DNA of 64,000 bases from the NCBI RefSeq assembly GCF_006125015.1, contig NZ_SZZN01000001.1, positions 2,790,001 to 2,854,000 of the forward strand. Reading direction: 5' to 3'. This stretch comes from Roseovarius arcticus. Its GTDB lineage: Bacteria; Pseudomonadota; Alphaproteobacteria; Rhodobacterales; Rhodobacteraceae. The notes beneath the pieces were generated by a model. The model had not been told where the DNA came from and ran no database searches. It saw only the letters and a list, made by a program, of their open reading frames with translations. Shown one piece after another: positions 16,889 through 27,102 of this stretch (position 1 is the first letter of the stretch; each line of letters begins with the position of its first letter). The position numbers and the translations under genes were made by a program.

Positions 16889-18147
16889 GCGGCGCGCCGA
16901 ATCTGAAGTGCCTCCAGCGTCGGGGCATCCTGAACCGGACCGTATAGCGCCAGCGCGGCCGGTGCCTCTGCCGCCGTCTTCTCGGCCAGATTGCGCACGT
17001 CGGCCAGCGTCACTGCGTCGATCTTTTCGACAACCTCCTCCAGCCCGGGCACGCGGCCCCAGATCTGGATCATGCGCGCCAGCCGCTCGGCCCGGTTGCT
17101 GGGGCTTTCCAGTCCCATCAGCAGGCCCGCTTTCATCTGGGCGCGGGCGCGCTCAATTTCGTCAGGGCGCATGTCGCTCGCGGCGCGCTTCATCTCGTCG
17201 ATGGTGATTTCGGCAAGGCCGGCCATGGAATCACCGGACGTGCCCGCATAGATGGTCATCATCCCGGTATCGGCATAAGCGCCGGCCTGCGCGTAGATCG
17301 TATAGCAAAGCCCCCTCTTCTCGCGAATCTCTTGAAAGAGGCGGGATGACATACTGCCGCCAAGCGCGGTCGCATAAATTTGGGCCGCGTGAATCGCCGG
17401 ATCGCCGTAGTCAGGCGATTCGAACGCGAGCGCCATATGCGCCTGCTCAAGCGTCTTGATCGTCCGGCTCTCGCCGCCGCGAAACTGAGCGCGCGGCGCG
17501 ATCGGGGCATTACCGGCGGGCATATCGCCAAACATTTGCTCGGCTGCCTTGACCAGCGCGTCGTGATCGACAGCGCCCGCCGCCGACAGCACCATTTGGC
17601 CGGGACGGTAATGCTGATCGACAAAGCCGGTCAGATCATCGCGGCTGAAACGCGCGACGCCCTCTTGCTGGCCCAGAATGGCGCGCCCGAGGGGATGATC
17701 TGGATACGCCTTTTCCTGCAACCAGTCGAAGATAATGTCGTCAGGCGTATCCAGCGCCTGACCGATCTCTTGCAAGATCACGCCGCGCTCCGTTTCGATC
17801 TCGGACAAATCAAAGATCGAATTGCGCAGAATATCGGCCACGACATCCAGCGCCAGAGGCACGTCGTCTTTTAATACGCGCGCGTAATATGCGGTAACTT
17901 CGCGGCTGGTATAGGCGTTTATATAGCCGCCCACATCCTCAATCGCCTCAGCGATCTGCAGGGCATTGCGCCGCCCCGTCCCCTTGAACGCCATATGCTC
18001 TAGAAAATGCGCGATGCCGTTTTGCTGTGGCAACTCGTCTCGCGCGCCAGCCAGAACCCACACCCCGATGGCCGCAGATTCCAGCCCCGGCATCGACTCA
18101 GTCACGATGCGAAATCCGTTGGATAGTGTCGTAAGATTTACGCTCAA
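16885..18147 (-). CDS. M16-family zinc metallopeptidase (processing peptidase-like)
   Basis: Protein of 420 residues with the inverted zincin motif HFLEHMAFKG (HxxEH near residue 45) and the distant third ligand in the EIETERGVILQE stretch near 120, as in mitochondrial processing peptidase beta and bacterial PqqL/YmxG-like enzymes. Both peptidase halves of a single M16B unit are present. No signal peptide is seen, so it is probably cytoplasmic. It overlaps thrC upstream by four bases (ATGA) and the GNAT gene downstream by four, forming a tight thrC - M16 - GNAT operon. The physiological substrate is unknown. Confidence 0.93.
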   Translation of the reverse strand: MSVNLTTLSNGFRIVTESMPGLESAAIGVWVLAGARDELPQQNGIAHFLEHMAFKGTGRRNALQIAEAIEDVGGYINAYTSREVTAYYARVLKDDVPLALDVVADILRNSIFDLSEIETERGVILQEIGQALDTPDDIIFDWLQEKAYPDHPLGRAILGQQEGVARFSRDDLTGFVDQHYRPGQMVLSAAGAVDHDALVKAAEQMFGDMPAGNAPIAPRAQFRGGESRTIKTLEQAHMALAFESPDYGDPAIHAAQIYATALGGSMSSRLFQEIREKRGLCYTIYAQAGAYADTGMMTIYAGTSGDSMAGLAEITIDEMKRAASDMRPDEIERARAQMKAGLLMGLESPSNRAERLARMIQIWGRVPGLEEVVEKIDAVTLADVRNLAEKTAAEAPAALALYGPVQDAPTLEALQIRRAA

Positions 18148-19532
18148 TGCAGAGTCCGTTCTTTTATTAATGCTTCGATCGCGCCGAGGTCATTGTCTAC
18201 CTCGGTAATTCGTTCCTCGCGCTCATACAGGTCCGCCATATGCGGGGGCAAGGGGGGGTGCTGGCCGCTGGCCTCCTCGACCGCTGCGGGGAATTTGGCG
18301 GGGTGCGCTGTGGCTAGCGTGATCATCGGAACATCGGGTGTCAGATGCTCTTCGGCGACGTGAACGCCTACGGCACTATGCGGGCAGAGCAGTTCGCCTG
18401 TCTCGTTCCATGTGCGCCGGATGGTGGCGCGGGTCTGTTCTTCGTCGCAGCGGCCTGAGTCAAAACTTTCGCGCAGCGCCTCCAGCGCGCCTTGGCTGAC
18501 GGCAAAGCCGCCTGCTTTCAACTCGTCCATCAACTGCGCCGTGGCGCCCGCGTCGCGGCCGTATGCCTCAAAAAGCGCGCGTTCAAAGTTGGACGATACT
18601 TGAATATCCATTGACGGGCTGATCGACGGAATTACGCCGTCTGGAACATAGCCATCGCCGCTGAGGCAACGATGCAGGATGTCGTTCTGGTTCGTCGCGA
18701 CAACCAATCGGTCAATCGGCAGGCCCATGCGGCGCGCGATATAACCCGCAAAGACATCGCCGAAATTGCCCGTCGGCACGGTAAAGCTAACCTTGCGATG
18801 CGGCGCGCCCAGCGCCACGGCAGACGTAAAGAAATAGACGACCTGCGCCAGCACACGCGCCCAGTTGATGCTGTTAACCCCGGCGAGACCCACCTCGTCA
18901 CGGAACGCGAAATCGTTGAACATATCTTTGACGCGGGCTTGGCAGTCGTCGAAATGCCCAGTCATTGCGAGGGCGTGGACATTGCTTTCGGTCGCCGTAC
19001 TCATCTGTCGGCGCTGCACCTCGCTCACGCGGCCATTGGGATAGAGAATGAACACGTCCACCATATCCAGCCCGCGAAACGCGTCGATTGCTGCGGATCC
19101 CGTGTCGCCGCTGGTCGCGCCGACGATGCAAACGCGCTGGCCGCTGCGCTTGAGCGATGCCTCAAACAGCTGGCCGATCAGCTGCATCGCAAAATCCTTG
19201 AACGCCAGCGTGGGGCCGTGGAACAGCTCTAGCAGGTGATGCCCAGAGGCCAGTTGCACGAGTGGTGCGCGGGCCGCATGTGCAAAACCGGCATAGGCGC
19301 GCGCGATGATATCTTCGAATTCGGCGTCGGTGAACGCGTCGCCGATAAAGGGGCGCATTACGCGGAAGGCGGCCTCTTCATAGCTGATCCCCGCCAGCGC
19401 GGCGATTTCGGCATGCGCCATCTGCGGGATCGTTTCGGGTAAATAGAGCCCCCCATCGCGCGCGAGGCCGGTCAGCATCGCCTCTTCAAATGTCAGTACC
19501 GGGGCCCTCCCCCGCGTCGATACATATTTCAT
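18144..19532 (-). CDS. thrC: threonine synthase
   Basis: PLP-dependent last step of threonine synthesis, converting O-phosphohomoserine to threonine. The N-terminus KYVSTRGRAPVLTFEEAML is typical; the PLP lysine is in GPTLAFKDFAMQL near residue 110; the phosphate loop is GATSGDTGSAAI. Length (462) matches the longer, fungal/proteobacterial class of the enzyme. It overlaps surf1 upstream and the M16 peptidase gene downstream by four bases each, so this amino acid gene is embedded in a run that also carries oxidase-assembly genes, a recognised Rhodobacterales order. Confidence 0.97.
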   Translation of the reverse strand: MKYVSTRGRAPVLTFEEAMLTGLARDGGLYLPETIPQMAHAEIAALAGISYEEAAFRVMRPFIGDAFTDAEFEDIIARAYAGFAHAARAPLVQLASGHHLLELFHGPTLAFKDFAMQLIGQLFEASLKRSGQRVCIVGATSGDTGSAAIDAFRGLDMVDVFILYPNGRVSEVQRRQMSTATESNVHALAMTGHFDDCQARVKDMFNDFAFRDEVGLAGVNSINWARVLAQVVYFFTSAVALGAPHRKVSFTVPTGNFGDVFAGYIARRMGLPIDRLVVATNQNDILHRCLSGDGYVPDGVIPSISPSMDIQVSSNFERALFEAYGRDAGATAQLMDELKAGGFAVSQGALEALRESFDSGRCDEEQTRATIRRTWNETGELLCPHSAVGVHVAEEHLTPDVPMITLATAHPAKFPAAVEEASGQHPPLPPHMADLYEREERITEVDNDLGAIEALIKERTLH

Positions 19533-20227
19533 GTCTCACCTTTCAGATCGCGGCCACGCGGGGCCCGTGTCATGCGCCAGATCAGATATCCGGTCATCGT
19601 CAGCCAGATGACGGCAAGTGAAAACCAAGTCACCGCGTACTGCATGTGATTGTTCGAAATCGAAGCCGTGTCCACCGGCAATGCGGTAATATCCTCGCCC
19701 GGCCCGCTAATTTGCTGCCGAACGATCAGCAGGACAGGCTCAGTGTTTAGCGCTTCGGCCATCGCAGGGACATCGCGGGCAAACCAAATGTCGCGTTCAG
19801 TATCCGGCGCGGGTGTGTAGCCGTCCACCTCGTCCGGCCAATGCAGATTGCCAATCAGGTGCGCGGGTCCGGTGCTGTGCGGCGCATCCTTGGCCTCAAG
19901 CGGGACAAAGCCGCGATCCACCATAATCCGGCGGCCGCCGATCTTAAACGGTTGGATCAAGCGATATCCGGCGCCCAACTCCTTGGCCCCGACGAGGACG
20001 AAAAGTTGAGGCGCGCCCAGCACGCCATTTGCCGTAACGGGCAAGTATTTGTCGCCCTCTGGATCGGGTCTGGCCGGGACAGCCACAGGCGCAGCAGATA
20101 CGCGCGCGTCAATCTGGGCCAGCACGGCTTGCTTCCACGTGAGGCGTTGTAGCTGCCACACGCCAAGCGATATCAGCACGCCCGCGCCCAGCAAACCAAA
20201 CAGCAAAGGCACTACCAGCCGCCGCAT
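19529..20227 (-). CDS. SURF1-family cytochrome oxidase assembly protein
   Basis: A 232-residue inner-membrane protein with a transmembrane helix at each end (residues ~5-25: VPLLFGLLGAGVLISLGVWQLQRL; and ~205-225) and a periplasmic middle, the SURF1 topology. SURF1 helps deliver haem a to subunit I of aa3-type oxidase. The conserved GVWQLQRLTWK is visible near the first helix, and YAVTWFSLAVIW near the second. AAGGA precedes the ATG by about 9 bases. It lies just after the oxidase cluster but is separated from coxC by a terminator-like hairpin, and overlaps thrC by four bases. Confidence 0.92.
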   Translation of the reverse strand: MRRLVVPLLFGLLGAGVLISLGVWQLQRLTWKQAVLAQIDARVSAAPVAVPARPDPEGDKYLPVTANGVLGAPQLFVLVGAKELGAGYRLIQPFKIGGRRIMVDRGFVPLEAKDAPHSTGPAHLIGNLHWPDEVDGYTPAPDTERDIWFARDVPAMAEALNTEPVLLIVRQQISGPGEDITALPVDTASISNNHMQYAVTWFSLAVIWLTMTGYLIWRMTRAPRGRDLKGET

Positions 20228-20247
20228 GAACTCTCATCCTTCAAGGC

Positions 20248-20276
20248 AAAAATGCGAGAGGTATTTCCCTCCCGCA
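20248..20276 (-). terminator. terminator between coxC and surf1
   Basis: On the minus strand TGCGGGAGG (20276-20268) pairs with CCTCTCGCA (20261-20253), nine pairs with one G-U, loop GAAATA, followed by five T (20252-20248). It sits between the coxC stop and the surf1 start, so most cox transcripts probably end here and surf1-thrC needs read-through or its own promoter. Confidence 0.75.
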
Positions 20277-20334
20277 CTTTCTTTTTGCTAAAAATATCCT
20301 CGCGCGAAGCGCATCTGATCTTAGCAAAGAAGCC

Positions 20335-21147
20335 TTATGAGCCCCAGATGTAGATCGACGCAAAGAGGAACAGCCAAACTACGTCGACAAAGTGCCAGTA
20401 CCAAGCTGCCGCCTCGAATCCGATATGGTTGTCGGGGGTGAAGTGGCCGCGCATCGTGCGCAGCAAGCAGATGAATAAAAAGATCGTCCCGATGACTACG
20501 TGAAAGCCGTGGAAGCCTGTCGCCATGAAGAAGTTGGCGCCATAGATGTTACCGGAAAATCCGAAGGCCGCATGGCTATATTCGTACATCTGAAAGCCGG
20601 TGAACAAAATGCCCAGCACAACAGCAATCGCCAGACCCTTTTTCATGTCTTCGCGGTTATTCTCGTGCACCAATGCATGGTGCGCCCAAGTCGCGGCGGC
20701 GCCCGAGCATAGCAAGATAAGGGTGTTGATCAGCGGCAGGTGCCACGGATCGAATGTCTCGATCCCGACAGGCGGCCAAACGCCGTCAATGCCGGGGGAC
20801 AGTTCGCCCATCGGGTAGAGTGCATGCTTGAAAAAGCTCCAGAACCAAGCGGCAAAGAACATGACTTCGGACATGATGAACATAATGAAGCCGTAGCGCA
20901 GACCAATCCGCACGACCGGCGTATGATCGCCAGCCTGATTTTCGGCCACTGTTTCGGCCCACCAGCCGTACATCGTATAGAGAACGCCGACAAAGCCGAT
21001 CAGAAAGACCCAAGGCTGGTTTGCCTCAACATGCGGCGACATCCACAGGACGGCGCCAAAAAGCATGACAAATGCTGCTATCGCACCCAAAAGTGGCCAG
21101 AGCGACGGGGTCAGGATGTGATAGTCGTGGTTCTTTTCATGTGCCAT
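20335..21147 (-). CDS. coxC: cytochrome c oxidase subunit III
   Basis: Seven-helix inner-membrane subunit of the aa3-type cytochrome c oxidase; 270 residues from the preferred [23 protein letters not shown] at the N-terminus, [14 protein letters not shown] in helix 3 and [14 protein letters not shown] near helix 6 are characteristic. Five extra codons upstream are open, but GAGGG about 10 bases before the ATG at 21147 supports the shorter form (MAHEKN...). It is last of the coxB - ctaB - ORF - ctaG - coxC series; subunit I (ctaD) is not in the window, as usual in these bacteria. Confidence 0.97.
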   Translation of the reverse strand: MAHEKNHDYHILTPSLWPLLGAIAAFVMLFGAVLWMSPHVEANQPWVFLIGFVGVLYTMYGWWAETVAENQAGDHTPVVRIGLRYGFIMFIMSEVMFFAAWFWSFFKHALYPMGELSPGIDGVWPPVGIETFDPWHLPLINTLILLCSGAAATWAHHALVHENNREDMKKGLAIAVVLGILFTGFQMYEYSHAAFGFSGNIYGANFFMATGFHGFHVVIGTIFLFICLLRTMRGHFTPDNHIGFEAAAWYWHFVDVVWLFLFASIYIWGS

Positions 21148-21271
21148 GTCAGGTTCCCTCATCGACGGGCTTTAAGCGTTTTGCGACAGTTCGGGCGCTG
21201 CGCCACTCTGCGCTGCCCCCTTATCTCGCTGAATTTCCGGCCACCTCTTACCGAGGATAGCCCGAAACGCG

Positions 21272-21856
21272 TTAATTTACGGTTCTAACCGTTTCAGCGT
21301 CTGGTGCAAGTGCGGCTTGCTGATCAGGCAGGTCGATCTCGTAGAATGTGTAGGACAGCGTGATCGTGTGGGTGTATTTCGCATCGCGATCGCTGACAAT
21401 CTCGGGATCGACATAAAATGTCACTGGCATCTCTACCCGCTCGCCCGGTTGCAGCACCTGCTCGGTAAAGCAAAAACACTCGATCTTTTCAAAGAAACCG
21501 CCAGCCTCATAGGGCGTTACGTTGTAGGCAGCCTGCCCGGCGATAGGGTGATCGGTAGGGTTGTATGCCTCGAAAAAGGCAAGGCCGGTCTCTCCGATGC
21601 GTAGCTCCATTTCGCGCTGCATCGGTTTGAATTCCCACGGCATGCCGCGATCAAGGCTGCCGTCAAAACGTACCTTGATCATTTTGTCCAAGATGACGTC
21701 CGAATCCCCTTGGGCCACGCCCGTCACACCGCCAAAGCCTGTTACCCGGCAGAACCAGTTGTAGAACGGGACAGAGGCCCAAGCGAGCGCGCCCATCGTC
21801 ACGACGACACAGCTCAACTGGATCACTGTCTTTTTAGTGTCAGTCATTTTCGCCAT
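21272..21856 (-). CDS. ctaG: cytochrome c oxidase assembly protein CtaG (Cox11)
   Basis: Inserts copper B into subunit I. A single transmembrane helix near the N-terminus ([19 protein letters not shown]) anchors a periplasmic domain; the copper-binding motif ECFCFTEQ (CxC) is near residue 110. 194 residues from the ATG at 21856; a further ATG three codons in is also possible, and the frame is open upstream to 21895. The start lies inside the end of the small membrane ORF (17-base overlap), so translation is coupled. It is the fourth gene of the oxidase operon. Confidence 0.95.
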   Translation of the reverse strand: MAKMTDTKKTVIQLSCVVVTMGALAWASVPFYNWFCRVTGFGGVTGVAQGDSDVILDKMIKVRFDGSLDRGMPWEFKPMQREMELRIGETGLAFFEAYNPTDHPIAGQAAYNVTPYEAGGFFEKIECFCFTEQVLQPGERVEMPVTFYVDPEIVSDRDAKYTHTITLSYTFYEIDLPDQQAALAPDAETVRTVN

Positions 21857-22022
21857 AGCCAGCCCCCTTTGCAGTATCGGGAATTGCAAACTCATCCTGG
21901 CTTACTTTGGCGATGGTCAGACCGAAAACCAATGCGACAAATGCTGCCAGCACCAAGCCTAGGCCCATGTTGCGGCTAAAGCGGCGCGTGTGAATTTCGT
22001 GGTTTTTGCGAAAGAATGCCAT
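21840..22022 (-). CDS. small single-helix membrane protein of the oxidase operon
   Basis: Only 60 residues: a basic N-terminus ([16 protein letters not shown]), one hydrophobic helix ([20 protein letters not shown], about residues 20-40) and a short acidic tail. The predicted topology puts the tail in the periplasm. Its start abuts the ctaB stop and its end overlaps ctaG by 17 bases. Small ORFs at this position are seen in cox operons of Rhodobacterales and Paracoccus relatives and are usually annotated only as hypothetical or oxidase assembly proteins. A role in oxidase assembly is inference from the position. Confidence 0.8.
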   Translation of the reverse strand: MAFFRKNHEIHTRRFSRNMGLGLVLAAFVALVFGLTIAKVSQDEFAIPDTAKGAGYGEND

Positions 22023-23002
22023 CAGAGCCCCGAGACGCCAAACGGACCAGCGCCAAGCAGGTCATAACTGCGCAGGCAGGCGTCGATCAGAATCGCGACA
22101 AAAAGACCAAAGAGATAGTAGAGCGAGTGTTTGAACACCGTCTTTTCGGTGGCGTATCCGTCCGCGTCCGCCGCGACTTCATCCCGGCGCCAGATGCGCC
22201 ACGCACCGCGCAGAAAGAGCGCGTTCAGCAGCACGGCGGCGATCAGGTAGGCAGGTCCACCGATCGACGTGAAGGCAAGTGCGAAGGACACCGGGACCAG
22301 CAGGATCGTGTAGACAAGGATATGATTGCGCGTCACGCGGCGGCCATGGGTCGAGGTCAGCATCGGCACGCCCGCCTCGTCATAGTCCGACTTCATAAAG
22401 AGGGCCAGCGCCCAGAAATGCGGCGGCGTCCACATAAAGATGAGCGCAAACATCAGAACCGACTCGATAGACACGCTACCCGTTGCTGCCGCCCAGCCAA
22501 TCATCGGGGGAAATGCGCCGGCGGCGCCGCCGATCACGATGTTCTGCGGGGTCCACCGCTTGAGCCACATGGAGTAGATTACGACGTAAAAAAAGATGGT
22601 GAAGGCCAGCAGGCCAGCAGCGACCAGATTGGTCGCAAGCCCCAGCATGATCACCGAAATTCCTGCTAGCGCGATGCCAAAGCCAAAGGCTTCGCCTTCG
22701 GTGATGAGGCCGGCGGGGATGGGCCTGCCTTTGGTGCGTTTCATAATGCGGTCGATATCGGCGTCCCACCACATATTCAGCGCGCCCGACGCGCCGCCGC
22801 CGATGGCGATGAACAAGATTGCCGTGAAACCGACGATTGGGTGAACGGACACCGGCGCGGCCAACAAGCCAACAAGCGCGGTAAAGACCACCAGCGACAT
22901 GACGCGCGGCTTTAGCAGCGCGAAGAAATGCGAGAACTCGGCGTCCTGCGGCTGTGCAGACCCGACCTTGTTTGCGCTGGTGTCAAAGCTTGCGTCGCTC
23001 AT
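22022..23002 (-). CDS. ctaB: protoheme IX farnesyltransferase (haem O synthase)
   Basis: UbiA-family integral membrane prenyltransferase that attaches farnesyl to haem b, giving haem O, the precursor of haem A. The allylic diphosphate-binding motif is [20 protein letters not shown] near residues 78-97 and about eight to nine hydrophobic segments follow; 326 residues is standard. The N-terminal ~25 residues before the first helix ([17 protein letters not shown]) are hydrophilic. It is second in the oxidase operon, 115 bases after coxB, with a large hairpin in that gap. Confidence 0.96.
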   Translation of the reverse strand: MSDASFDTSANKVGSAQPQDAEFSHFFALLKPRVMSLVVFTALVGLLAAPVSVHPIVGFTAILFIAIGGGASGALNMWWDADIDRIMKRTKGRPIPAGLITEGEAFGFGIALAGISVIMLGLATNLVAAGLLAFTIFFYVVIYSMWLKRWTPQNIVIGGAAGAFPPMIGWAAATGSVSIESVLMFALIFMWTPPHFWALALFMKSDYDEAGVPMLTSTHGRRVTRNHILVYTILLVPVSFALAFTSIGGPAYLIAAVLLNALFLRGAWRIWRRDEVAADADGYATEKTVFKHSLYYLFGLFVAILIDACLRSYDLLGAGPFGVSGL

Positions 23003-23062
23003 ATCGAACTCCGGTGACGGGCGGCACTAGGGCGCGCCCTGCTCAAATGGACCCTATGGCGT

Positions 23063-23093
23063 CTGCCCGCCCCGAGGGCATCGGGGCAGGCAG
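23063..23093 (-). other. stable intergenic hairpin between coxB and ctaB
   Basis: CTGCCCGCCCCGA (23063-23075) and TCGGGGCAGGCAG (23081-23093) form twelve pairs with one mismatch around a five-base loop. No T-run follows on the minus strand, so it is more likely an mRNA 3' stabiliser or a partial terminator that raises coxB over the assembly genes than a full stop. Confidence 0.6.
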
Positions 23094-23117
23094 TGGAAAA
23101 AGACCCGTCGGGACGTA

Positions 23118-23993
23118 TTACTGCGCCGACGCGACCTTGTAGGCGTCCTGCACAGGCAGGCTGGCGTACTCTTCGATCGCACCCTTCAGCCATTCGTCAT
23201 AGGCCTCTTGGCTGACGACCTTGACTGTGATCGGCATAAAGGCGTGATCCTTGCCGCAGAGTTCGCTGCACTGGCCAAAATAGATGCCCTCACGCTCGGC
23301 CTTGAACCAAAGCTGCGCGAGGCGGCCTGGAACAGCGTCCTGCTTTACGCCGAATGCCGGAATGGTCCAGCTGTGGATCACGTCCGCGCCAGTGACCTGC
23401 ATCACGATAGTCTTGCCGATTGGCACGACAACGGCGGTATCGGTGGCCAGCTTGAACTCGTCGCGGCTATAGCCAGCCTCTTCCAATTCGGCGATCACTT
23501 CGTCGTTCAGGACCTTGCCTTCGCCAATCATGAAGCTCTCAAAGCCGAATTCATGGTCCGTATACTCGTAACCCCAGTACCACTGGTATCCGGTCACCTT
23601 GATATTGATGTCCGCCTCAGGGATTTCCTGCTGCTTGAATAGAACCGGCAGCGAGAAGGCACCGATAAAGACGAGAATCAGGATCGGGACGATTGTCCAC
23701 GCCACCTCGACCGGGGAGTTGTGGGTGAATTTGGCCGGGTTGGGGTTAGACTTGCGGTTGAAACGGATCATCGCATAGATCAGCAACCCTGTAACGAGGA
23801 CAGTGATGAGCGCGATGATGATCAGCACCATACCGTCCAGCCAGTGAAGATCGCTGGCCAGCTCTGTCGCTGCAGGCTGAAAGCCTATGCCGCCCGGCGT
23901 AGGTTTGCCCACGATCTCTAACTTGTCCTGCGCCAGCGCGGGAAAGGCGGTAAATGCCGCCATCGCGGCCAGCAGAGTGGAAATGTATCGCAT
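23118..23993 (-). CDS. coxB: cytochrome c oxidase subunit II
   Basis: Carries the CuA centre that accepts electrons from cytochrome c. Signal peptide (ending ALAQDKLEI near residue 22), two transmembrane helices (about 50-72 and 90-112) and a periplasmic cupredoxin domain. CuA ligands are visible in [16 protein letters not shown] near residue 235, with the upstream His in [17 protein letters not shown]; aromatic [10 protein letters not shown] is the electron entry region. 291 residues is normal. It heads the operon and is divergent from tldD across about 290 bases. Confidence 0.97.
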   Translation of the reverse strand: MRYISTLLAAMAAFTAFPALAQDKLEIVGKPTPGGIGFQPAATELASDLHWLDGMVLIIIALITVLVTGLLIYAMIRFNRKSNPNPAKFTHNSPVEVAWTIVPILILVFIGAFSLPVLFKQQEIPEADINIKVTGYQWYWGYEYTDHEFGFESFMIGEGKVLNDEVIAELEEAGYSRDEFKLATDTAVVVPIGKTIVMQVTGADVIHSWTIPAFGVKQDAVPGRLAQLWFKAEREGIYFGQCSELCGKDHAFMPITVKVVSQEAYDEWLKGAIEEYASLPVQDAYKVASAQ

Positions 23994-24285
23994 ATGGCAC
24001 CTTGATCGGTTGAAGCGGATATATCGTCACGCGAGAGGGCGGCACGCCGTCACGAAGGGGCGCGCCCCGTTGTATCTGCGCCCGTTAAAAACATATATTG
24101 TGTCCTGAGACAAGAATGACGGTTGCGGCAATCGGACGCTTCACACGATTTAGATCGAAAAGCGCCACCTGCCAGCACCATATAGATAGTAAAGTCGTCC
24201 GGTCGCCCTCTGCGGCAGGATCAAAATGCCGCCCACGCTTTGGCTGTTGCCGCGCTTTCGGGCCAATCATTTAAGGATGCCAGCC

Positions 24286-25707
<1,422 letters not shown>

Positions 25708-25801
25708 TAGGGCGAGGCGCCTGCGGCTTATATCCAGTTTTGGGCGATAATACTCGTAAACGCCGCATGTTCTGTGCCCTCTGGCTGTTTTGGGGACATG
25801 G

Positions 25802-25816
25802 TTTACCAGCTGTTAA
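25802..25816 (+). promoter_or_regulatory. CtrA-like box upstream of dprA
   Basis: TTTACCAGCTGTTAA has the form TTTA-N7-TTAA, one base from the CtrA consensus TTAA-N7-TTAA, and is followed by CC. It ends 44 bases before the preferred dprA start. In Rhodobacter capsulatus CtrA controls competence-like genes including dprA, so the site fits the gene it precedes. Confidence 0.55.
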
Positions 25817-25860
25817 CCACCCGTGCGCTACACCTGATTCTGCAAGCAGATGGAGCCACG

Positions 25861-27003
25861 ATGTCCGAGGAAACACATCCTTCCACTCACCCCCCACTCC
25901 CACCCACCACGGAAGATGATCGGGTATCGTGGCTTCGTCTCTTGCGATCGCGGCGCGTCGGCGTCGCTACTTTTTATCGCTTGCTGGCCGAACATGGCAG
26001 CGCGCAGGCCGCCCTAGCCGCCCTGCCCGGTGTGGCGAGTGCTGCGGGCATCGACAAATACGCCACCTGCCCCGAGGGCGTCGTGTTGGCCGAAATGCGC
26101 GCCGCAAGAATGGCCGGGGCGCAAATGATTTGCGTCACCGACCCCCTCTATCCTGCCGCGCTGCGTGATATCCCCGATCCGCCGCCGATCCTGTGGGCGA
26201 TGGGCGAAATCGGCGCACTGGCGCGCCCAAAGATCGCAATGGTGGGCGCTCGCAATGCGTCGTCACTGGGCACACGCATGGCGCGCGCGCTGGCGAGTGA
26301 TCTGTCGAAGGATGGATACGTCATCACGTCCGGCCTTGCGCGCGGGGTCGATACTGCCGCGCATACCGCATCGCTTGAGGGTGGCACCATCGCCGTCATG
26401 GCTGGCGGCGTTGACGTGATGTATCCTGCCGAAAACACGCAACTGGCGCAGGATATATTGCGCAGCGGTTTGCGCCTGTCGGAGATGCCAATGGGCACAG
26501 TTCCGCAAGCGCGTCATTTCCCGCGCCGCAATCGCATCATCAGCGGGCTGGCCGGCGCCGTCGTGGTGGTTGAGGCGGCGGCAAAATCCGGCTCGCTTAT
26601 CACAGCGCGCAATGCGCTGGATCAGGGGCGCGAAGTGCTGGCAGTGCCGGGGCATCCGTTCGACGCCCGCGCCGCCGGGTGCAATATGTTGATCCGCGAT
26701 GGCGCGCGACTGGTGCGCAGCGCCGCCGACGTAATCGAAGCATTGCCAGAGACGGCACCGTCGCAAGAGGCGCTTGCATTGGAGGCGATACCGCTTGCCC
26801 CGCCCCAGCAGCGCACCCTTGGCGAGACGGCGGACCTGCACAGCCGCATCCTCAATCGGCTGGGTCCATCGCCGCTCGCCGAGGATCAATTGATCCGCGA
26901 CCTAGCCGCCCCTGCCCGCGCCGTGGCCCCCGCCCTTATCGATCTGGAGCTCGACGGACGCATCCGCAGGCAGGCCGGCGGGCTGCTGTCGCTGGCCGAT
27001 TAG
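25861..27003 (+). CDS. dprA: DNA-processing protein DprA
   Basis: Binds incoming single-stranded DNA and loads RecA during natural transformation; in Rhodobacterales also needed to receive gene-transfer-agent DNA. The Rossmann-like core shows MVGARNASSLGTRMARALA, SGLARGVDTAAHTASL and FPRRNRIISGLAGAVVVVEA, ending EVLAVPGHPFD; a C-terminal winged-helix-like domain (about the last 70 residues, NRLGPSPLAEDQLIRDL) follows. 380 residues from the ATG at 25861, which has GGAG in front; the frame is open to 25774. A CtrA-like box lies upstream and topA follows at 100 bases. Confidence 0.95.
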   Translation: MSEETHPSTHPPLPPTTEDDRVSWLRLLRSRRVGVATFYRLLAEHGSAQAALAALPGVASAAGIDKYATCPEGVVLAEMRAARMAGAQMICVTDPLYPAALRDIPDPPPILWAMGEIGALARPKIAMVGARNASSLGTRMARALASDLSKDGYVITSGLARGVDTAAHTASLEGGTIAVMAGGVDVMYPAENTQLAQDILRSGLRLSEMPMGTVPQARHFPRRNRIISGLAGAVVVVEAAAKSGSLITARNALDQGREVLAVPGHPFDARAAGCNMLIRDGARLVRSAADVIEALPETAPSQEALALEAIPLAPPQQRTLGETADLHSRILNRLGPSPLAEDQLIRDLAAPARAVAPALIDLELDGRIRRQAGGLLSLAD

Positions 27004-27102
27004 GCGCACGTTCATGCCTCAAATAGGGCCTCATTGACAATCACCCTTGCGCCACCACATGTTGCGCCGCCATAAGCGCCGTTCCGAGTGGAGAAGAATT
27101 TT

